DNA from: Sporolactobacillus sp. Y61 | GTDB lineage: Bacteria > Bacillota > Bacilli > Bacillales > Sporolactobacillaceae | Direction: 5' to 3' | Assembly (NCBI RefSeq): GCF_040529185.1 | Contig: NZ_CP159510.1 | Coordinates: 434,001 to 498,000, forward strand | DNA: 64,000 nt | Part shown: positions 8,164 to 15,435 of the stretch, one piece after another | How positions within the stretch are numbered: position 1 is the stretch's first letter | How the letters are laid out: each line of letters starts with the position of its first letter | Program-made: the position numbers and the translations under genes | Notes under the pieces: generated by a model | The model's database searches: none | Told to the model about the DNA's origin: nothing | The model's input: only the letters and a program-made list of their open reading frames with translations

Positions 8164-8589
8164 TTATTCAATCAATTTAGCAATCAGATCAGACAACTGA
8201 TTTAGTTCCTGATCATTAAGTTTATGGAAAACTTTACGCATGTAGTCCTCACGAACAGACCTCAACTGGTAATAAAGTGCAACGCCGTCCTCAGTTACTG
8301 TCAACAGGACTTTTCTCCGATCCCTTTTAGATCGCTGGCGGATCACGTAGCCGCATCGAATCAGTTTGTCGATGACGGTCGTTGCATAACTGGGAGAGAC
8401 ATCGAATGCCTTCGCAATATGCGATGAGGTTTCCTGACCATGTCTATGGAGATGAGACAGGAACGAGAATTCGTGAGCAGTCAGCTCGCTGCTCTGAAGT
8501 TCATTCATTGACCGCCGATAACGTCGGATAAAAATAGCAAACTGGCTTTCAATTGTATGAATTCTGGATTCTCTGTCCGTGAGAGACAC
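8164..8589 (-). CDS. MarR-family transcriptional regulator
   Basis: A 141-residue winged-helix regulator, last gene of the efflux operon (10-base gap after the transporter). The DNA-binding core runs from about residue 38 (LTAHEFSFLSHL) through SPSYATTVIDKLIRCG to the wing KRDRRKVLLTVTEDG, all standard MarR landmarks. Start is GTG 8589 with AAGGGAAGCAG upstream. Likely represses its own operon through the palindrome at 11122-11147. The inducer is unknown, presumably a substrate of the pump. Confidence 0.9.
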   Translation of the reverse strand: MSLTDRESRIHTIESQFAIFIRRYRRSMNELQSSELTAHEFSFLSHLHRHGQETSSHIAKAFDVSPSYATTVIDKLIRCGYVIRQRSKRDRRKVLLTVTEDGVALYYQLRSVREDYMRKVFHKLNDQELNQLSDLIAKLIE

Positions 8590-8598
8590 CTGCTTCCC

Positions 8599-10410
8599 TT
8601 ATTTTCTGGTCATAGTCGGACTGATCTCAGCTCTTTGCCGCGAATTTGCTCGTTTAATAAAGAATGCGAGCACCCAGGCAATGACCGTCAGCATGGTAGC
8701 GACAATAAAGGCATCATTAATACCCTGAATCGTTGCCAGCTGCTGAACCTTCATTTCAAGCAGCTGCAGTACGGTATGCTGCCCCTGTACCGCAGAAACG
8801 TGATCCGTTGCAGACAGCACAAGGCTGGAATTCTGAAGCTGCTGCATAAACGGATGATTACTTGAAGCAACCTGATTTGCATAGTCGCCGATATGCAATG
8901 TCGTTCGATTCGTCATGACGGTAACCAGGAAAGCCGTACCAAGCGAACCGGCAACCTGCCGCATCGTATTGGACATAGCCGTTCCATGACTGTTCAACGC
9001 TCGAGGCAGATCATTCAGCCCTTCTGTCATGATCGGCATCATCAAAAGCGACATACCGAACATTCGCCCCGTATAGAGAAACATAATCCAGCCGTACGTC
9101 GTCGTATCGCTTAAATGTCCAAACGCCCAGGTTGTAATAATAGTCACCGCAAGACCGATTACAGCGAGCGGTCGCGATCCGATCCGATCAAATAGTATCC
9201 CGGTAATTGGCGACATGACGCCCATGAGCAATGCGCCGGGTAGCAGAAGCAGTCCGGATTGAAGTGGTGTAAATCCGCGGATGTTCTGCAGATAGATCGG
9301 AAGCAGAATCATTGCGGCAAACATCGCCATCGTCACTAGTATATTAACGATTGTCGTGAAAGTAAATATTTTGTATTGAAAAACGCGCATATTAAGCAGT
9401 GGCGTATCCATAAACAGTTCATGCCAGACAAACAGAATCAGTGCGATGACACCGACGATAAGGGTTACTAATACGACGCTATCTTCCCAGCCTTTGTTTC
9501 CTGCTTCACTGAACGCATACAGGATGCCGCCGAAACCAATCGTTGACAGAACAACACCCGGAAGGTCAAGCTTTGGAAATGAGCGGCGTCCGACGTTTTT
9601 CAGATAGGTGAGGGCAAACAGGACATCAACAATGCCAAACGGGAGCACGATCCAGAATAAGACCCGCCATGTAAAATGTTCCACAATATACCCGGAAAGT
9701 GTTGGCCCAATTGCAGGCGCGAAGATCATGGCGACACCCATCAGACCCATTGCTCCGCCACGTTTTTCAGGCGGGAAAATGGTCAGGAAAACATTGGTCA
9801 TCAGCGGCATGATAATTCCGGCACCAATCGCCTGAATCACGCGCCCACACATCAAAATGATGAAGTCAGGCGACAGAGCACAGACAAGCGTTCCCAGCGA
9901 GAACAGAGTCATCGCTGAGATAAAGAGCTTCCGAGTTGTAAAAGTTTCCATTAAATAGGCGGTAATCGGGATCAGAACCCCATTGACCAGCATATACCCG
10001 GTGGTGATCCATTGCGCCGTGCTGGTCGAAATATTCAAATCGACCATCATCTTAGGCAGAGCCACATTCATGAGCGTCTGGTTCAGCAGCGCAACAAAAG
10101 CGCCCAGAATCAGGACCAGAATAATCGAAGCGTGATGACCTGACGCCCCCTGTGCGCTTAAGGCAGGGTTTCCCGGACGCTCTGCACAGTCCACTTTAGC
10201 AGAGTTCTGCACGATTCGCCTTCTCGAAGCATGTGACCCGCTGTCATGCTTTTCGCCAGACACGTGCAGGGAAGCTTCTCCCGTGCCCGGTTCAGTCAGA
10301 CGGTCAGCAGTCGTCATCAGTTTGTTTTTCCGGCGACGATGCAAAATAAAATTAAAAAACACAAGAAAAATGAGTGCACACCCGATGTACACAGAAAGGA
10401 ATGATGTCAT
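8599..10410 (-). CDS. DHA2-family (EmrB/QacA-like) MFS multidrug efflux permease with N-terminal extension
   Basis: A 603-residue major-facilitator drug:H+ antiporter with about 14 core helices starting near residue 95. Landmarks include LNQTLMNVALPKM (motif D1), WITTGYMLV, GRVIQAIGAGIIMP (motif C-like) and FTWRVLFWIVLP. Unlike typical members (about 470-520 residues) it carries an extra ~93 residues. These are a single hydrophobic helix (residues ~3-24), a basic RRRK stop and a hydrophilic linker. The start is ATG 10410, 5 bases after GAGGAGGG; the TTG at 10413 is less likely. It lies between the membrane-fusion protein and MarR genes. Confidence 0.9.
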   Translation of the reverse strand: MTSFLSVYIGCALIFLVFFNFILHRRRKNKLMTTADRLTEPGTGEASLHVSGEKHDSGSHASRRRIVQNSAKVDCAERPGNPALSAQGASGHHASIILVLILGAFVALLNQTLMNVALPKMMVDLNISTSTAQWITTGYMLVNGVLIPITAYLMETFTTRKLFISAMTLFSLGTLVCALSPDFIILMCGRVIQAIGAGIIMPLMTNVFLTIFPPEKRGGAMGLMGVAMIFAPAIGPTLSGYIVEHFTWRVLFWIVLPFGIVDVLFALTYLKNVGRRSFPKLDLPGVVLSTIGFGGILYAFSEAGNKGWEDSVVLVTLIVGVIALILFVWHELFMDTPLLNMRVFQYKIFTFTTIVNILVTMAMFAAMILLPIYLQNIRGFTPLQSGLLLLPGALLMGVMSPITGILFDRIGSRPLAVIGLAVTIITTWAFGHLSDTTTYGWIMFLYTGRMFGMSLLMMPIMTEGLNDLPRALNSHGTAMSNTMRQVAGSLGTAFLVTVMTNRTTLHIGDYANQVASSNHPFMQQLQNSSLVLSATDHVSAVQGQHTVLQLLEMKVQQLATIQGINDAFIVATMLTVIAWVLAFFIKRANSRQRAEISPTMTRK

Positions 10411-10428
10411 CAAATCCCTCCTCTCAAA

Positions 10429-11085
10429 TTAGATATGAATCTTTACCGTAACATTCATGCCGGGAAGAAGATCATTACCTTTGTAGTCGTCAATTGAAAT
10501 TCTCACAGGAATGACTTGCGCAACTTTTGTGTAGTTGCCATTACTATTCGATCCCGGAATCAGTGAGAAGGTTGCGGCGGTTGCTGTTCCAATCTTCTCC
10601 ACTTTACCGGTAAATACCGTATCCGGGAACGCGTCAATTTTCAGATCAACCTTTTGTCCCTTTTTTACCTTTTCAATTGCGTTTTCATCGACATTGGCTG
10701 TCACGTACAGTTCATTCAGATTATAGGCTTGGGCAAGCTGCGTTCCGGCGGCTGCGAATGCATTTTTGGTTGTATTGCTTAACGCAATCGTCGCCTTTTG
10801 CGGCATTTTTACTGCAGCTTCAACTTTTTTCCCATCGGCTCCCATTGTTTCCACATCGCCGATTGTTTCATTGGCATCAAAAGTCCTGCCTTCTGCAGCA
10901 CTCCAGTTAACCAGTTTTCCGGAAGCAGGCGAAGCAACAGAGATAACCTGGCCGCTTACTGCGGCATTATCCGTTTTGACATAATGGGTTGCCTGATCAT
11001 AATAGTAGTAACCGGCTGCTCCGCCACCAATCAGAATGACGATCACAATGATGTTAATAATCAGCAATCGAGTAAAATTTTTCAT
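10429..11085 (-). CDS. HlyD/EmrA-like membrane fusion protein
   Basis: A 218-residue adaptor for the neighbouring EmrB-type pump. One N-terminal membrane anchor (residues ~5-27) precedes the biotinyl-lipoyl-like half motif TDNAAVSGQVISVASPASGKL. A beta-barrel part with VTANVDENAIEKVKKGQKV then leads to a C-terminal LLPGMNVTVKI. It is much shorter than Gram-negative EmrA because the long coiled coil is missing, as expected in Gram-positives without an outer-membrane partner. AAGGGAGATC favours ATG 11085 over the ATG at 11103. First gene of the operon. Confidence 0.9.
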   Translation of the reverse strand: MKNFTRLLIINIIVIVILIGGGAAGYYYYDQATHYVKTDNAAVSGQVISVASPASGKLVNWSAAEGRTFDANETIGDVETMGADGKKVEAAVKMPQKATIALSNTTKNAFAAAGTQLAQAYNLNELYVTANVDENAIEKVKKGQKVDLKIDAFPDTVFTGKVEKIGTATAATFSLIPGSNSNGNYTKVAQVIPVRISIDDYKGNDLLPGMNVTVKIHI

Positions 11086-11121
11086 AGCTGGATCTCCCTT
11101 CATTTTGACATAAAATTAATA

Positions 11122-11147
11122 TAGTTAATTATTAACCTTATTAACTA
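11122..11147. promoter_or_regulatory. Palindromic operator of the efflux operon
   Basis: TAGTTAAT (11122-11129) and ATTAACTA (11140-11147) are perfect inverted arms around a 10-base spacer. They lie 37 bases upstream of the membrane-fusion gene. The AT-rich symmetry fits a MarR dimer, presumably the one encoded at the end of this operon. Confidence 0.6.
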
Positions 11148-11271
11148 TTTAAGTGCAGTAGTAATTTAACATATTAGGTTTAAACGTGCAACAAAAATGA
11201 AATTTTTTTCTTTTTTTATGCAGACCTGGAAAATTACCTGGAAACATGAGAAGGATCAAAAAGCGCGGGAT

Positions 11272-11388
11272 TTATTGGGGCTGAACGGTCTCACCTGTCC
11301 CTGTAAAGTTGATGCTCAGGGAGGCAAGCAGTCCAAACCCAAATAAGATACTCAGGAGCACATGAAAGAGCAGAAATAAAGCAGCCAT
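11272..11388 (-). CDS. Possible 38-residue hydrophobic peptide
   Basis: Open frame starting MAALFLLFHVLLSILFG and ending with a short polar tail, consistent with a single-pass membrane microprotein. It lies alone between the efflux operon and the metallophosphoesterase gene. No convincing ribosome site precedes it, so it may be chance. Confidence 0.25.
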   Translation of the reverse strand: MAALFLLFHVLLSILFGFGLLASLSINFTGTGETVQPQ

Positions 11389-11434
11389 TTATTAGATCGT
11401 ATCAATACAGACTCTTCGTTTGTTTCGTATTCTC

Positions 11435-12298
11435 CTATCTGTGTTGCCCGTCCGGTTCATCTGATTTTTTTAGAAACTCGATAACATCCTGTTCATAACC
11501 CTTTCGCTGATTCATTTCTTTTAAAAATGCTTTGTCATGCGTATGTGTTTTACCGGTTTCCAATTGCTCTTTATACAGACTGAGATAGGGAAGCCCCTGC
11601 CGCTTTGCCCGGTCTGTTTCTTTATCTCGGCTGTAGCTGACCTTTTTGAAACTTACTTGCGGAATGCCCTTTTCATCAATTTCAAGAATGGCATACTGAG
11701 CACGTAAATCAGCACGAAGCTTCGTCCGTTTGAAATAGGGCTGCCCCACGGAACCCGGGTTGATGATCAGTTGATCCTCACTGCTGTAGCGCAACATCTG
11801 ATGATGCACATGGCCGTAAACGGCAACATCACTATTTTTTGAAGTAAAAAGGCGGTCAAAATTTTGTTGCGTTTGATCCGGTGTCAGATCACCGCCATAA
11901 TTTTTACCCGGCAGGTTATGGGTCAGACTAATATTCAGTCCATTAATTGTCCTGGTCGTATGTATCGGCAGCTGCTTCAGCAACTCGATTTCGGCGCTTG
12001 TTAAGCTTTGACATTGGTACTGAACAAGTTTAGCAATATAAATATCTGATGGATCATTGAGGTCAACTTCTCCTTCCAGTACTTCGAGAAGGCAGTCTTC
12101 CCAGTTCCCCTTTACATAAACGGCGGTATTGATTTTTTTTAACAGAGCAAATAAATCAGCTGATCCGGGGCCGGGCATGATGAGATCGCCCAAAAACCAA
12201 TAGTCAGTGATTTTTTCGCGGATAGAGTCTTCAATAACTGCTTCCAATGCGGTTGTATTTCCATGTACATCAGAGAGCAATGCGATTTTATGGTTCAT
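11435..12298 (-). CDS. Metallophosphoesterase, YfcE/MJ0936-like
   Basis: A 287-residue calcineurin-like phosphoesterase. Metal-ligand motifs in order: SDVHGN (residue 9), GDLIMPGPGS (~37), GNWED (~65), LTHNLPG (~126), GHVHH (~161) and NPGSVGQPY (~181). The third motif is normally GNHD/E; here His is replaced by Trp (GNWE), common in this diadenosine-polyphosphatase/phosphodiesterase subgroup. A ~60-residue charged tail follows the fold. Codon use is AT-rich, like the mosaic region to its right. Substrate uncertain. Confidence 0.85.
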   Translation of the reverse strand: MNHKIALLSDVHGNTTALEAVIEDSIREKITDYWFLGDLIMPGPGSADLFALLKKINTAVYVKGNWEDCLLEVLEGEVDLNDPSDIYIAKLVQYQCQSLTSAEIELLKQLPIHTTRTINGLNISLTHNLPGKNYGGDLTPDQTQQNFDRLFTSKNSDVAVYGHVHHQMLRYSSEDQLIINPGSVGQPYFKRTKLRADLRAQYAILEIDEKGIPQVSFKKVSYSRDKETDRAKRQGLPYLSLYKEQLETGKTHTHDKAFLKEMNQRKGYEQDVIEFLKKSDEPDGQHR

Positions 12299-12552
12299 GC
12301 GCGCTTCACGCTCCCAGCTGGCTAAATTTGCTTATCCGCTCATTGTTATTCAAGAACAACACTGTTTGGGGTATTAACCATAAGTTTCAACACAGATCGT
12401 AATCATACATCTTAGACGAACAATATTCAACTTATTGTGAGGTCTCCCCTCACCCACCGGCACCAGGCCTGTCATACGTCTTTTTAACCCACTGCTCTAA
12501 TTCAGCCCGGAAGTTCTCTTTTTGTTCATCGTTTTGAAACACTTTTTCTAAA
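12299..12552. other. Intergenic stretch with an unassigned coding remnant
   Basis: No complete gene. On the minus strand at about 12450-12550 there is an open stretch of ~30 codons (VFQNDEQKENFRAELEQW) ending in a stop, and no start of its own. It looks like the tail of a lost gene fused to the IS1380 relic; family unknown. Confidence 0.4.
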
Positions 12553-12790
12553 CGTTATAGGCTGATCCTTCTTGATTTCCAAAAGTTTCAAAGTTGGACG
12601 AATCGACATCGAGAACCATCCTGGCGCTGGGACGAAGGACATGAAGCCGATCCAGATAAGCCTAGTTGACCGCTTCCAGCGACTGAACCGTTTCCTCATC
12701 CACGCATTGGTTGGACCGGGAAGGAGATCGGCTGAGAGCCCCCACCTGAGAAGCCAGCTTTGATTTTTTTGTTAAACTGAAGCAACTTTT
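12553..12790 (-). pseudogene. IS1380-family transposase relic
   Basis: The minus-strand translation gives LASQVGALSRSPSRSNQCVD, then after an internal stop LDVDSSNFETFGNQEG. The latter corresponds to the first catalytic-Asp region of IS1380 transposases (LDxDSTHxxTYGxQEGxxYN). Only ~80 codons survive, with an in-frame stop, so it is dead. Confidence 0.7.
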
Positions 12791-12917
12791 TTTACGCTGT
12801 TCATACGAGGAAGTCCCCCTTACCTTGTATGTTTGGTTCTCGCAAATTAATCATACCAAAGAGGGGCTCCTTTATTGAGCATAAAAATGTTCATTCCAAA
12901 TAAAATTCAGAAAATAT

Positions 12918-12946
12918 TTGACATATCTCTGATTGAGTTGTATATT
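12918..12946 (+). promoter_or_regulatory. Consensus promoter of the leader-peptide/MHS transporter transcript
   Basis: TTGACA (12918-12923), a 17-base spacer and TATATT (12941-12946). The predicted start near 12953 is about 27 bases before the leader peptide ATG. Confidence 0.8.
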
Positions 12947-12979
12947 AATTCACAATTAAAAGTAAAAGAGTGAACATAA

Positions 12980-13039
12980 ATGTTAGCAACCCGTGCAGCT
13001 ATTATTCGAATTATTATTATCAGCGCCATTATTATTTAA
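12980..13039 (+). CDS. Isoleucine-rich leader peptide (candidate attenuation peptide)
   Basis: A 19-codon ORF with SD AGAGTG. Nine of its 19 codons are isoleucine, in runs (II, IIII, III), eight ATT and one ATC. There is no valine and one leucine. It begins MLATRAAIIR and ends in TAA. It lies 27 bases after a consensus promoter and 50 bases before a strong intrinsic terminator, with the MHS transporter next. This is the layout of amino-acid attenuation leaders such as ilv leaders. Scarcity of charged tRNA-Ile would stall the ribosome and favour read-through. The mechanism is inferred. Confidence 0.7.
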   Translation: MLATRAAIIRIIIISAIII

Positions 13040-13043
13040 TAAT

Positions 13044-13128
13044 GCGGGCTGCATGTTGTTGTCCGCAAAAAAGCGGACAGGGCTAGCAGGGCTAGGAACT
13101 GTCAAAGGTTCCTGGCCCTTTTCTTTTT
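13044..13128 (+). terminator. Attenuator hairpins and terminator before the MHS transporter
   Basis: The terminator proper is GGGCTAGGAAC (13089-13099) pairing with GTTCCTGGCCC (13108-13118; one G-U), followed by TTTTCTTTTT. Upstream, GTCCGC (13061-13066) can pair with GCGGAC (13073-13078) or with GCGGGC (13044-13049). These are mutually exclusive folds. All lie between the leader peptide stop and the transporter start. Confidence 0.75.
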
Positions 13129-13216
13129 ATCTTTTATTAATCATGGTAAAAGGGGGCAGGGAAAATATTTTTTTAGTTCGGTGTTAAATCAGAATTTTAC
13201 TTAGGGGGATTTTTTA

Positions 13217-14530
13217 ATGAATAGTGTTGTTGATGCATCATTTGGCGGTGAAACATTAAAACGAGATTCAGTTAAAACCGTTATCTTTGCTTCAATGATC
13301 GGAACAGCCATCGAATTTTTTGATTTCTACGCTTACGGAACCGCTGCTGCTGCTTATTTTCCGCAGGTCTTCTTTCCTGAAGTTACACCGACAATTGCTA
13401 CTATTTTGAGCTTGCTTACCTTTGGTGTTGCTTTTGTTGCCAGGCCATTAGGAGCATTCGTTTTTGGTCACTTTGGCGATAAGATGGGTAGGAAAAATAC
13501 TTTAGTTGTTTCTCTCCTGTTAATGGGCGTTTCAACCGTCTTAATTGGGGTCTTGCCAAGTTATAACACTTTAGGACTAACAGCTGTCTTACTGTTATGC
13601 ACATGTCGTTTTGTTCAAGGAATTGGTTTAGGAGGAGAGTGGTCAGGTGCTGCTTTGGTTGCAACTGAAAACGCTCCTGCTGACAAACGTGCTTTATATG
13701 GTGCTTTTCCAGAATTAGGTGCTCCATTAGGTTTCTTTTTAAGCAATGGTTTATTCTTTGTTCTTGAAAGTATTTTAACACCGGAACAAATGATCACTTT
13801 TGGTTGGCGTGTTCCATTTTTGACTTCTGCTTTATTAGTTATCGTTGGCTTATGGGTAAGAGCAAGAATGCAAGAGACGCCTTTATTCCGATTATCACAA
13901 AAGAAAAATAAGGTTACCCGCTCGCCTTTATTAACCGTTTTGAAAACGGGTTGGCGCCAGTTTATCCAGGGTACATTTATTGTATCTGTTACTTATACCC
14001 TTTTTTATACGCTGGCAACCTGGTCATTAGCATATGCAACGACCAATTTAGGATTTACCAACCGTGAATATTTATTCTTACTGATGGGGGCTGTTTTCGT
14101 ATTTGCAGCATTTATTGTGATTTCCTCGTTAAATGCCGATAGATTAGGCCGGCGGAAAGTTTTAATTTCTTCATCTGTAGCTTTAATCGTCTTTTCTGTT
14201 GTCTTTCCATACTTACTTCAAGGTCACCAGAATTTCTTCGGCGCTGCTGCTTTCTTAGTCATTGGATTTGCTTTGATGGGGATTGCTTTTGGGCCAATCG
14301 GTGCCATTTTGCCAGAATTATTCAAAACTGAAGTCCGTTATTCAGGTTCCGGAATTGCTTATAATCTGGCGGCAATTGTAGGTGCTGCTTTCACACCAAC
14401 AATTGCAACCTGGCTAGCTGCCACCTGGGGAATCCAGTCTGTTGGACTTTACCTCGGAATCATGGCTGTCGCTTGTTTCGTTTCTTTAATCACTATCAAG
14501 GAAACTAAAAATGTCGATTTTACGAAATAA
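13217..14530 (+). CDS. MHS-family (metabolite:H+ symporter) MFS transporter
   Basis: A 437-residue 12-helix transporter of the ProP/KgtP/ShiA-like MHS family. Family marks are GTAIEFFDFYAYGTAAA near residue 30, RPLGAFVFGHFGDKMGRK near 75, RFVQGIGLGGEWSGAALV near 135, and ELFKTEVRYSG near 370. SD GGGGG lies 8 bases before ATG 13217. AT-rich codon use differs from most of the window, and IS relics flank it on both sides, so recent acquisition is likely. The Ile-rich leader in front suggests a role linked to isoleucine or a branched-chain keto acid; substrate not shown by sequence. Confidence 0.88.
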   Translation: MNSVVDASFGGETLKRDSVKTVIFASMIGTAIEFFDFYAYGTAAAAYFPQVFFPEVTPTIATILSLLTFGVAFVARPLGAFVFGHFGDKMGRKNTLVVSLLLMGVSTVLIGVLPSYNTLGLTAVLLLCTCRFVQGIGLGGEWSGAALVATENAPADKRALYGAFPELGAPLGFFLSNGLFFVLESILTPEQMITFGWRVPFLTSALLVIVGLWVRARMQETPLFRLSQKKNKVTRSPLLTVLKTGWRQFIQGTFIVSVTYTLFYTLATWSLAYATTNLGFTNREYLFLLMGAVFVFAAFIVISSLNADRLGRRKVLISSSVALIVFSVVFPYLLQGHQNFFGAAAFLVIGFALMGIAFGPIGAILPELFKTEVRYSGSGIAYNLAAIVGAAFTPTIATWLAATWGIQSVGLYLGIMAVACFVSLITIKETKNVDFTK

Positions 14531-14596
14531 TCATTTAACTGATGAGGATGATCAACATGTCTTTCAAAAATAAAAAGCATCGGTTGCCGCCGATAC

Positions 14597-14645
14597 TTTT
14601 GCATAGTAAATTCACTCTGTCAAATTTTTATATCGCTATGCAAAA
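14597..14645. repeat. Inverted repeat, unassigned
   Basis: TTTTGCATAG (14597-14606) and CTATGCAAAA (14636-14645) are perfect inverted arms 29 bases apart. They lie downstream of the MHS gene, next to a small ATCGG/CCGAT hairpin. Possibly a transposon scar or a weak terminator. Confidence 0.4.
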
Positions 14646-14734
14646 TTAATTATAACATCATTTTTTTAGTTGCTTGTTGTTTCGGGCTTGCCCTTTATCA
14701 GTTAAATTTTTAAAAACAAGGTTCTATACTATCT

Positions 14735-14773
14735 GGTACTGATAGAAGAATTCATCTATCAGTACCCATTTTT
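14735..14773 (+). terminator. Intrinsic terminator downstream of the MHS transporter
   Basis: GGTACTGATAGA (14735-14746) pairs perfectly with TCTATCAGTACC (14755-14766) over an 8-base loop and is followed by CATTTTTTG. Confidence 0.8.
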
Positions 14774-14842
14774 TGTTTATGCTAAAAAGGAAATGAAGCT
14801 GCAACTTCATCACAAAATAAATTAGCCTTCAGACGATAATTT

Positions 14843-15407
14843 AAGCTTCTTCGCTGATTAAAATTAATGAACCTGGAATTACTGGAAACTACCTAATTAA
14901 AAATGACAGGTGGTTTTCAAATGTTAGTAGAGTTCAATGACCTGGATAACTTATTCCATATTACAGAGCCCTGGTATGTTCATGACTGTATCTTTAACGA
15001 AAGCCAAAAAAAGATGGATGTTTATTTAAAAGTATACAAAGAAGCCTTTTTAACGTGCCCAAGCCCGTCTGGCCCCCATGGTGGAACTCTCAAAGACACT
15101 GAAAAAGCATTATGCGGCGTGGTCAGGTGATTCCAATCCCAACTCAACAACAGGATATTGGAAGGCATCAACAGCCTATTCCAGGCACTGAAACGGAGAG
15201 CAGGAGGCTACCACTCCGATAAGAATATCATCGCCATGGTCTACCTGCTTGCCGGAAAATTAGATTTCTCACCCAAATAAAAGAACAGGCATCAGTACGA
15301 ACCACGTATCGCTCACAACTGAACCCGTTTCCTTGTCCGATTTTCATGGATTATTTGGAAATCACTTTACCAAACTATGTCCCATTTACGGATTTTAGCG
15401 AAGAGCC
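14843..15407 (+). mobile_element. Internally deleted ISL3-family element
   Basis: Right boundary is a typical ISL3 end, reading GGCTCTTCGCTAAAATCC inward from 15407. A diverged matching end (GCTTCTTCGCTGATTAAAAT) starts near 14843. Inside are only the two termini of an ISL3 transposase. Length ~565 bases versus ~1.4-1.5 kb expected for the family. It directly abuts the end of the DUF262 gene. Confidence 0.65.
14921..15280 (+). pseudogene. ISL3 transposase, N- and C-terminal remnants
   Basis: The first ~45 codons from ATG 14921 (SD AGGTGG) read MLVEFNDLDNLFHITEPWYV and continue to the zinc-ribbon region. The frame then shifts and most of the catalytic domain is missing. Near 15140 the last ~45 codons resume with LNNRILEGINSLFQALKRRA and AMVYLLAGKL, a characteristic ISL3 C-terminus. 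Non-functional. Confidence 0.75.
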
Positions 15408-15435
15408 ATATAGTTTGGCATTTCAGGTAAAGTGC

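Noticed and set aside
14557..14649. 30-codon ORF after the MHS transporter (MSFKNKKHRLPPILL...)
   Set aside because: It has a plausible ribosome site but runs through hairpin and inverted-repeat sequence and encodes nothing recognisable; probably chance.
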